Shown piece by piece: positions 1-6,186 of a DNA stretch of 10,125 nt. Within the stretch, counting starts at the first letter, position 1. The number at the start of each line of letters is the position of its first letter. The notes beneath the pieces are model-generated. The model did not search any database. It saw nothing but the letters and a program-made list of their open reading frames with translations, and was not told where the DNA came from. Both the position numbers and the translations under genes were made by a program. This DNA comes from CAYSBA01 sp964429075 [NCBI: uncultured bacterium] (GTDB lineage Bacteria > CAYSBA01), in assembly GCA_964429075.1 (NCBI GenBank), contig CAYSBA010000022.1, positions 1 through 10,125 on the forward strand. Reading direction: 5' to 3'.

Positions 1-182
1 GTAATGAAATATCCAAGAATTGGTATATTTAAATAAAAGGGTATGGTTTTTTTACAGTTAGGACAAAAAGACCTGGGTTTTATTATTGAAAGATTGCGAG
101 GTATCCTGTAGATACATACATTGAGAAAGCTACCCACAATGCTTCCAAACATAAAGGCAGATATTGCAAAAATAGTCTCCAT
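1..182 (-). CDS. pilD: Prepilin peptidase (type IV leader peptidase), N-terminal part, cut by the window edge
   Basis: Reading the minus strand from an ATG at 182 gives 60 codons with no stop before the edge. The product starts with a hydrophobic segment (residues 2-20) that runs into GSFLNVCIYRIPR (17-29), the signature start of prepilin peptidases. A zinc-type CPNC follows at 40-43, then IPFYLNIPILGYF, typical of the cytosolic loop in this family. Family members are inner-membrane aspartic proteases that cleave, and often N-methylate, type IV prepilins or type II secretion pseudopilins. The catalytic aspartates and any second CxxC pair lie beyond the window, so activity cannot be judged. 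An AGG lies 7 nt before the ATG. The gene is divergent from priA with a 36-bp gap. The family call is strong; whether it serves pili or type II secretion is unknown. Confidence 0.88.
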   Translation of the reverse strand, partial: METIFAISAFMFGSIVGSFLNVCIYRIPRNLSIIKPRSFCPNCKKTIPFYLNIPILGYFI

Positions 183-203
183 AATTTAACCTGTAAGCAT
201 ACC

Positions 204-213
204 AGAAGGTGAT
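204..213 (+). promoter_or_regulatory. Ribosome binding site that fixes the TTG start of priA
   Basis: AGAAGGTGAT lies just upstream of the TTG at 219, and its core AAGGTGAT is a long match to the anti-Shine-Dalgarno sequence. No ATG or GTG with a comparable site is placed to give the PriA N-terminus. The N-terminal sequence after this TTG (VPDYRLIDVAVAIPDQRLLTYKIP) already reads as the start of the PriA 3'-DNA-binding domain. Confidence 0.8.
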
Positions 214-218
214 CTAAA

Positions 219-2609
219 TTGAAAGTCCCGGATTACAGATTAATTGACGTTGCAGTTGCAATACCTGACCAGAGGCTATTGACCTACAAAATACCTGATG
301 AATTGATAGGTACTGCTGGTCCTGGCAGTATAGTTTTTGTCCCTATCAGGAATAGAATGGAGGTGGGGATCGCGATTGACTACGCAAAAGAAGACAAAAA
401 GGATATTGTGTATAAACCGATCGTAGCTGTACTCGAAGATGATCTGATCCTTTCGAATGGATACCTCAAATTTATAATGGCAGCTGCATCATTCTATAGT
501 GTTGAGCCAGGCGGGCTTGTCAGGACACTGTTGCCATCTCTTTTAAGAAACTGGATTAAAAGAAAACTCAGCTTGACAGAAAAAAAGGGGCTTAAAGAAT
601 ATGATTGCAAGCTATATAATCTTTTAAAGAGTGGTCCAAAAAGGCTCTCTTTTCTTACAAAAAAAAAGATAAGCTATCATAGGCTGAGGCGTGCAATAAA
701 GGAGGGTTATGTAGAGTGGACGGCTAAAGATCCCTTTGACATTCGAAAAAGGGGACGAGAAGAGTGGATAGAGCTTGTTGATGTTGGAGCTGCCAGGGAG
801 GTCTTTAGTGCCGGAAAGTTAGGTAAAAATCAAGAAAAGGTCCTTGAAAGAATTATAACTGAAGGTCCAATACCAAAAAGGATCCTTTTGAAGGAGTTTG
901 GAGACTCCGTTAACAGACTGTTAAAGAGATATCCTAATCTCTTTACCCTCTCTTTCAGGGATATTGAATCCGATTTTGAAGGTGTAGGGACATATAGAGA
1001 GATAGAGTTGAATGAAGAACAAAGAGAGACAATCGATACTGTAAAAAAATCAAAAAAGGGCAGTAGTTTTCTTTTGTGGGGACTCACAGGTTCAGGAAAG
1101 ACAGAGATCTATCTCAGACTGATAAAACATGCTGTTGAAAAAGGAAAAGGTGCTATATATGTCCTGCCAGAGATAGGGCTTACTCCACAGGTCATTACAA
1201 AGCTAAGGTCTTTTTTGAAAGGTATTGAGGTTGGACTTTACCACTCAGAGCTTTCTGAGGTGGACCGATTGAACTGCTTCAGGAGGGTGATAAAGGGTGA
1301 ATTAAAGGTGGTGGTTGGTGCCCGTTCAAGTGTGTTTCTACCCATGAAAGAAATAGGTCTTATCATCATAGATGAAGAACATGACGATTCACATAAGAAT
1401 GAAAATCCACCCTTTTATAACGCAAGAGAGATAGCACTCATGCGTGCAAGGCATGAAGAAATAAAGGTTATCCTTGGTTCAGGCACACCCTCACTGGAGA
1501 TGTATTATAATGCCATTGAAGGAAAGTTAAACCGGATAACACTAAAAGAGAGGCCGGCCCTTAAGAGCAATCCAAAAGTCAAGATAGTCGATTTAAAAGA
1601 ACATTCCAGCGATAGCTGGACAGATTTTAACCCCTTACTTACAGATCCCCTTGTCTATAACATCAAAAAAACCATCCAAAGAGGCATGCAGGTTATGCTC
1701 CTTTTAAACAGACGCGCCTTTTCAAAGGTTATGGTTTGCCACAGCTGTGGAAATCCAGTTGAATGTCAGGACTGTGGTGTATCTATGAGTTTCCATCTTG
1801 CAACAAACACCCTTAGGTGTCACTTCTGTGGCAGAACTGTTCATCTTGAAATAAGTTGTCCTTTTTGTGGTGGCAAAGACTTTCATCTCTATGGGGAGGG
1901 AACACAAAAGATAGAGCAGGACCTTGCAGACATATTCCCTGAAAATAGGATTGCAAGGATGGATAGTGATGCCATAAGTAGCAGGAAGAATCTGATAGAT
2001 ATCCTTGATAGATTTGATAAAGGCAGGATTGATATCCTTGTAGGGACAAAGATGATCACAAAGGGGCATGACTTCCCTAATGTAGGATGTATTGGTGTAC
2101 TCGATGCCGATCAGGGACTTGATCTACCTGATTTCAGGGCTTCAGAGAGACTATTTCAAACATTGATTCAGATTAAAGGACGGTTGATGCGGTCAAAAGA
2201 CAAAGCAACCATGATACTCCAGACAACAAGACCGGAAAACTGGGTAATAAGAACAGCAGTTGCGGAGGATTACGAAGGATTTTATAGAAGGGAGCTTGCG
2301 AGCCGTAAAAATTTTGGTTATCCACCCTTTATGAAGCTTGGAGTTGTATGGTTCGAACATCCCAAAATGGAAATTGCCAAATCTGAGGCACAATATATCA
2401 AAGACCTGCTCATTTCTGAAAAACAGGATGATTTAAACATACTTGGAGGTTGTCCAGCACCCTTTAACAGAATAAGGGGTAACTATAGATACCTTGTACT
2501 CTTAAAGTCAAGGAAGTACTCCCCCATACTTAGAGTCTTTAGTAGATTAAAGAGGTTTAGATTTAATTGCAGAATCTTACTAGAGATAAACCCACAGAGT
2601 CTTCTATGA
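219..2609 (+). CDS. priA: Primosomal protein N' (PriA), replication-restart DNA helicase
   Basis: PriA recognises stalled or collapsed replication forks and reloads the replicative helicase. The 796 residues match the usual length. Visible parts are the N-terminal 3'-DNA-binding domain (about 5-105), a winged-helix-like region (about 120-190), Walker A GLTGSGKTE (288-296), Walker B DEEH (385-388) followed by an aromatic-rich-loop-type SHKNENPPFYNARE, and GSGTPS (420-425). Eight zinc-binding cysteines lie at 507, 510, 516, 519, 534, 537, 547 and 550. Next come GEGTQKIEQDL, the helicase motif TKGHDFPNV and the D-x-D-Q-G-L-D-LPDFRASER block, then a C-terminal domain with YPPF. Motif VI is unusual: QIKGRLMR (651-658) instead of the common QVAGRAGR, though Q, GR and the last R remain. 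The start is TTG with a strong Shine-Dalgarno site. The stop TGA is in the same frame as the kinase gene downstream. Confidence 0.96.
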   Translation: MKVPDYRLIDVAVAIPDQRLLTYKIPDELIGTAGPGSIVFVPIRNRMEVGIAIDYAKEDKKDIVYKPIVAVLEDDLILSNGYLKFIMAAASFYSVEPGGLVRTLLPSLLRNWIKRKLSLTEKKGLKEYDCKLYNLLKSGPKRLSFLTKKKISYHRLRRAIKEGYVEWTAKDPFDIRKRGREEWIELVDVGAAREVFSAGKLGKNQEKVLERIITEGPIPKRILLKEFGDSVNRLLKRYPNLFTLSFRDIESDFEGVGTYREIELNEEQRETIDTVKKSKKGSSFLLWGLTGSGKTEIYLRLIKHAVEKGKGAIYVLPEIGLTPQVITKLRSFLKGIEVGLYHSELSEVDRLNCFRRVIKGELKVVVGARSSVFLPMKEIGLIIIDEEHDDSHKNENPPFYNAREIALMRARHEEIKVILGSGTPSLEMYYNAIEGKLNRITLKERPALKSNPKVKIVDLKEHSSDSWTDFNPLLTDPLVYNIKKTIQRGMQVMLLLNRRAFSKVMVCHSCGNPVECQDCGVSMSFHLATNTLRCHFCGRTVHLEISCPFCGGKDFHLYGEGTQKIEQDLADIFPENRIARMDSDAISSRKNLIDILDRFDKGRIDILVGTKMITKGHDFPNVGCIGVLDADQGLDLPDFRASERLFQTLIQIKGRLMRSKDKATMILQTTRPENWVIRTAVAEDYEGFYRRELASRKNFGYPPFMKLGVVWFEHPKMEIAKSEAQYIKDLLISEKQDDLNILGGCPAPFNRIRGNYRYLVLLKSRKYSPILRVFSRLKRFRFNCRILLEINPQSLL

Positions 2610-2672
2610 TGGTTACAATCAAAAGGGATAAACAATTCTGAGTCTTGCAATAATAAACTAACTATATTACCA

Positions 2673-4352
2673 TTGGAAAAGGTGGAAGAGATCAAGGATA
2701 AATCAAAAGACCCCAACATTGGCAGACTCCTCGCTGGCGAGAAGTTCAGGATAATTTCGAGGATCGGTGTTGGCGGCATGGGGAAGGTCTACAAGGCAAT
2801 ACAACTAAATCTCGACAAAGTGGTCTGTATTAAGATCCTCTCAGAAAGATTCAAAAACGATAAAAGAGCTATCAATAGATTTAAAAAAGAGGCAAAATCA
2901 GCCAGCAAACTATCCCATCCAAATATAGTCACTACTATAGATTTTGGTCAGGAGGATGATGGAACACTCTACATTGTAATGGAATATGTTGAGGGGATCA
3001 CCCTGGATAAGCTGATCAAACAGAAGGGCCCTTTTTCACAAAAAAGGGCTATCAGGTTGATCAAACAGGTATTAACCGGAATATACCACGCCCACAAACA
3101 GGGGATAATCCATAGGGACCTGAAACCAGAAAATATAATTGTAAAAAGGGATGAAACAGGGATGGAATTTGCAAAGGTGATGGACTTTGGAATAGCCACT
3201 ATAAAGGGCTCAAAAGAGGATATGAAAAAGGGTTATTTTGTTGGCACTCCAAACTATATTGCACCCGAACAGGCCCTTGGTCTTGAGGTGGATGAAAGGG
3301 CTGATCTCTATTCAATCGGTATTATACTATATCAGATGTTAACAGGTGAACTCCCCTATTCATCTACTACTATCAAAGATATTCTGTTAGAGAAGATCAA
3401 AAAGGATCCCATAACGGTAGAGGCAATAAGGGAAAATATTAATATCTGCGAACCCCTGCAGGAAATCCTGATTAAGCTCCTCAAACGTAACCGAAGTGAA
3501 CGCTACTCCTCTGCCCTTGAGGTGGTTGAGGCATTTGATAGGGTACTTGAATTTTTAAATTCTGCCACTCAGCAGAGGATAGTTGCACAGAAAAAGAGAC
3601 AAAAGGGTGAGGAATTGAGCCTCAAAGACTATCCGGTAGCATATATTCTTGGAAGGATGTATGACAAAAAGTTTACAGGCACCCTCCAGATTAAATCTGC
3701 TGGAGATTCGGGTGAGGGAGATGTATACCGTATTTCTATATTTGAAGGGATACCATACAAGGTGTTATCGACCGGTCAACCGTACCTTCTTGGGCAGATA
3801 ATCTACGAAAAGGGCTGGATCAATGCAATTACCTACAACAAGGCACTTGTAGAGATTACCAAAGAGAAGATGGAACTTGGAGAGTATCTGGTAAACCACG
3901 GCCTGATTACAAAACAACAATTAAACAGCGCATTAAAACTACAGCTGATAAGGAGGATAACCAGGATAATGAATCTAACAGATGGTACATTTAAACTCAC
4001 ACCCGATGAAAAGAAAAAAAATCCAACGCTTCAGATAAATATAGACCCTGTACGTGTTATTATAGATGCAATGCTGAGTTCATACGATACAAAAAAGATA
4101 AAGGATTCGATGTTGATGCTAAAAGATAAGATATTTACGATAGATCCTTCTGTAGATTGCTGCAGTAAAATTTGCAACATCTTTAAAAGAGAGGGGGCAA
4201 GCGGTGTCTGTGAGACCATAAAAGGGAAGGAAAAAACCCTAAAAGATATGATTCCAATCCTGAAATCACTTGAGCTAATCGACTCTATAAATTTTATAGC
4301 CCTTTACTTTTTTAACCTTATGAGCGTAAAAAACAAAAAGGATGCAAAATAG
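2673..4352 (+). CDS. Hanks-type Ser/Thr protein kinase with C-terminal DUF4388/PATAN-like, MshEN-like tail
   Basis: A cytosolic kinase of 559 residues with no membrane segment. The N-terminal kinase domain (about 26-295) is complete: glycine loop IGVGGMGKVY (31-40), ATP lysine K54 in CIK, HRDLKPEN (147-154) with catalytic D149, DFG (171-173), GTPNYIAPEQ (191-200) and DLYSIG (211-216). It is an RD kinase expected to be active. The tail (about 316-470) resembles the DUF4388/PATAN regions of deltaproteobacterial signalling proteins. It holds two LG...G...L repeats at 372-395 and 401-424 that resemble MshEN c-di-GMP motifs. The last 90 residues are unrecognised. The start is uncertain: TTG at 2673 has no Shine-Dalgarno site, no ATG lies nearby, and GTG at 2682 has only a close GGAA. 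The next gene is a cognate-type phosphatase 15 nt downstream. Confidence 0.93.
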   Translation: MEKVEEIKDKSKDPNIGRLLAGEKFRIISRIGVGGMGKVYKAIQLNLDKVVCIKILSERFKNDKRAINRFKKEAKSASKLSHPNIVTTIDFGQEDDGTLYIVMEYVEGITLDKLIKQKGPFSQKRAIRLIKQVLTGIYHAHKQGIIHRDLKPENIIVKRDETGMEFAKVMDFGIATIKGSKEDMKKGYFVGTPNYIAPEQALGLEVDERADLYSIGIILYQMLTGELPYSSTTIKDILLEKIKKDPITVEAIRENINICEPLQEILIKLLKRNRSERYSSALEVVEAFDRVLEFLNSATQQRIVAQKKRQKGEELSLKDYPVAYILGRMYDKKFTGTLQIKSAGDSGEGDVYRISIFEGIPYKVLSTGQPYLLGQIIYEKGWINAITYNKALVEITKEKMELGEYLVNHGLITKQQLNSALKLQLIRRITRIMNLTDGTFKLTPDEKKKNPTLQINIDPVRVIIDAMLSSYDTKKIKDSMLMLKDKIFTIDPSVDCCSKICNIFKREGASGVCETIKGKEKTLKDMIPILKSLELIDSINFIALYFFNLMSVKNKKDAK

Positions 4353-4356
4353 AATT

Positions 4357-4364
4357 GGGAGGAG
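4357..4364 (+). promoter_or_regulatory. Ribosome binding site of the phosphatase gene
   Basis: GGGAGGAG sits three bases before the ATG at 4368, with the core GGAGG slightly further back. It lies in the 15-nt gap after the kinase stop, which supports translation of the two genes from one transcript and fixes the phosphatase start. Confidence 0.75.
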
Positions 4365-4367
4365 AAC

Positions 4368-5573
4368 ATGAGACCACTCTCGTTTACAAAAACTCAAAAG
4401 GGTAAAGATACGACAAAAAACAACGATCTTGTTTACACAGATGATAGTCTTGGTATCTATATGCTGGCAGATGGAATGGGGCCTGATCTTGATGGTGCAA
4501 TGGCATCAACGATGATAGTTGAATCCTTTAAAAACTTTATAACAAACCAGCGTGAGACTGTAGTCAGGCTATTTAACGAAAAGGATTATCAACAGATCAG
4601 CCTCCTTTTAAAGAATGAGATGTACCAGACAAGTGTACAACTATATACAACCTCTATGGAAGAAAAAAAAGATTTGCGTGTACAGTTTGTATGTCTATTG
4701 CAACACAACATGGATGGTTTGATATTCTTTTGTGGCAATGTGGGCATAAATCTAATACGTGAACAGAAGGTATATCCGCTTATTACAGATGAAAACAGAG
4801 ATACTGTGGGTATTCTTGGTTCACCAAGTTCTCCTCAGGTCGGCAGTATGAAGGTAGATCTCTTCCCGAATGATGTACTTGTCCTGTTCTCCGATGGTCT
4901 TATGGATATCATTAACTCCAGACAGGATGTCCTTTCTGATATCGCATATAACCCTCGCAGATCCCTTGATGCCCTCTTTTCCACCCCATCAAAGGATAAT
5001 GCTACATGTCTTGTGCTCCAATTCCCATCTCTGTCTGGAAAAGAAGACAGGATAGCCAAAAGAAAACACCGCGAATACAGTGTGGTTCAATCAATTCCAA
5101 TCTTCAAATCCCTTACAATGTCTGAGTTAAATGTGGTAATGTCTATTGTAACAGAAGCAAAGTTTAAGGATGGAGAAACACTGGTTAAGGAGGGAGATAA
5201 ATCCAACGGTCTTTTTGTAATTGTTAGTGGAGAGTGTGAGATAATTGTAGGGAATAAAAAGGTAGCAACGGTAAAACAGGGTACATACATTGGTGAAGTG
5301 TCCTGGATTGATGGTGCACCAAGATCTGCCACTGTACGTGCTAAGGGCGATGTAGAGGTCCTCTTTTTTGAAAGAAAAGGTCTTCTTAAGGCAATGTCAA
5401 AAAACCCTGGCCTTGCTGTTAAGATCCTCGGTACAATTGCGCAGATACTTGCAAAACGTCTGAGGGTAACAAATGCAAAGCTAAACAAGCTTATAGACAA
5501 ATATAAAGAGGTAAAGTCTGCCCTCAAGGAGTATGAGGATTTAGAGATAGTTGAGGTTGTAAAGCCCGAATAA
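4368..5573 (+). CDS. PP2C-family protein phosphatase fused to a cyclic-nucleotide-binding domain
   Basis: The product has 401 residues. The N-terminal PP2C/PPM fold (about 1-222) shows the metal-binding aspartates: D20 in KNND, D35 in ADGMG, D176 in FSDGLMD and D210 in KDNATCLVLQF. The family dephosphorylates phospho-Ser/Thr using two Mn/Mg ions, so it probably reverses the upstream kinase. The phosphate-binding arginine usually found five residues before the first metal Asp is replaced by T15. The C-terminal part (about 238-368) is a CRP-type cNMP-binding domain: IPIFKSLTMSEL (243-254), EGD, GLFVIVSGE and a phosphate-binding cassette GEVSWIDGAPRSATV, with E310 and R319 in the ligand positions. 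A charged, probably coiled-coil tail (about 362-395) ends the protein. There is no helix-turn-helix, so the cNMP part looks regulatory rather than DNA-binding. Ligand identity is not visible. Confidence 0.92.
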   Translation: MRPLSFTKTQKGKDTTKNNDLVYTDDSLGIYMLADGMGPDLDGAMASTMIVESFKNFITNQRETVVRLFNEKDYQQISLLLKNEMYQTSVQLYTTSMEEKKDLRVQFVCLLQHNMDGLIFFCGNVGINLIREQKVYPLITDENRDTVGILGSPSSPQVGSMKVDLFPNDVLVLFSDGLMDIINSRQDVLSDIAYNPRRSLDALFSTPSKDNATCLVLQFPSLSGKEDRIAKRKHREYSVVQSIPIFKSLTMSELNVVMSIVTEAKFKDGETLVKEGDKSNGLFVIVSGECEIIVGNKKVATVKQGTYIGEVSWIDGAPRSATVRAKGDVEVLFFERKGLLKAMSKNPGLAVKILGTIAQILAKRLRVTNAKLNKLIDKYKEVKSALKEYEDLEIVEVVKPE

Positions 5574-5593
5574 CAGTCAAAAAAGGAGCCAAT

Positions 5594-6184
5594 ATGAATA
5601 TCGAAGAATTACTTGCCCTTGCCCAGCACGAAAAACAGAAGTTTGGAAGGAGCATTGACACCCAGATATACAGGACCAAAAAGGGAATACTTACTATATG
5701 CAGAATGCACGACTATTATCACGATATGGAACTATGTATGTTAATCGATGAAAAAGAGCTTATTTTAAAAGAGATAGAAGGCAGGATGGTCAGAATACCA
5801 TATCCAACCTGTCAACTCGCACTGAAGACTCTTTCCCGTGTAAAGGGTGAGAGGTTGATGCAAAAGGGAATACTCAGATTATTGAAAAAAAAGATTGGAA
5901 AAGAGGAGGGCTGTACCCACTTTTTTGAGATGATAGAGTCCACTTTGAGGGCCCTTTTTACAGAATTCTTTGATGATCGGTGGAAGGAGTACAGTAAGAG
6001 ACTATCTCAGGAGGAAAGACATCAGATGGGTATTCGTCATCCCCTGCTGAGAAACACCTGTATAACATTTAATGAACGCTTTGAAGATGAGAAGATATTT
6101 AACAGTGGGTATAGTAAGATCAAAGATCTGATTGAAAAAGAGAAAAAGGGTACTGGTGATAGTAACCTCACAGAAAACAACTGA
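5594..6184 (+). CDS. DUF2889 family protein, last gene of the kinase-phosphatase cluster
   Basis: A 196-residue soluble protein with no signal peptide or membrane segment. The arrangement HDMELCMLID (about 43-52), a strand with RIPYPTC (67-73), a leucine-rich stretch ending in SRVKGERL (81-88), and GCTHFFEMI (106-114) matches DUF2889, a family of unknown function in which the P..C and GC.H residues are typically conserved. Here these are P71, C73, G106, C107 and H109. The cysteines and histidine could bind a metal, but that is only a suggestion. The tail (about 165-196) is charged and probably disordered. GGAG at 5585-5588 gives a normal start 20 nt after the phosphatase stop, so it is very likely co-transcribed and could be a target or partner of the kinase-phosphatase pair. 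The gene ends 2 bp from the stop of a convergent gene. Confidence 0.82.
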   Translation: MNIEELLALAQHEKQKFGRSIDTQIYRTKKGILTICRMHDYYHDMELCMLIDEKELILKEIEGRMVRIPYPTCQLALKTLSRVKGERLMQKGILRLLKKKIGKEEGCTHFFEMIESTLRALFTEFFDDRWKEYSKRLSQEERHQMGIRHPLLRNTCITFNERFEDEKIFNSGYSKIKDLIEKEKKGTGDSNLTENN

Positions 6185-6186
6185 TA

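Noticed and set aside
164-224. Possible -35/-10 pairs for priA (TTGCAA, then TAACCT) and for the prepilin peptidase (TTTCAA, then TATGCT)
   Set aside because: Both have 17-bp spacing but only about half the consensus bases match, and the peptidase start point would fall beyond its own ribosome binding site. Not separable from chance by eye.
2606-2641. An 11-codon frame starting at the ATG that overlaps the priA stop
   Set aside because: It is very short, has no ribosome binding site or recognisable peptide, and is expected by chance. At most it could serve reinitiation.
2645-2668. TTGCAA and TATATT before the kinase as a promoter
   Set aside because: The spacer is 12 bp, too short for a standard sigma-70 promoter.
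5087-5527. A 146-codon minus-strand frame inside the phosphatase gene, and similar shorter minus-strand frames inside priA, the kinase and the CsgG-like gene
   Set aside because: They lie opposite clearly coding sequence with conserved domains, have low-complexity or unrecognisable products and lack ribosome binding sites. They are shadows of the real genes.
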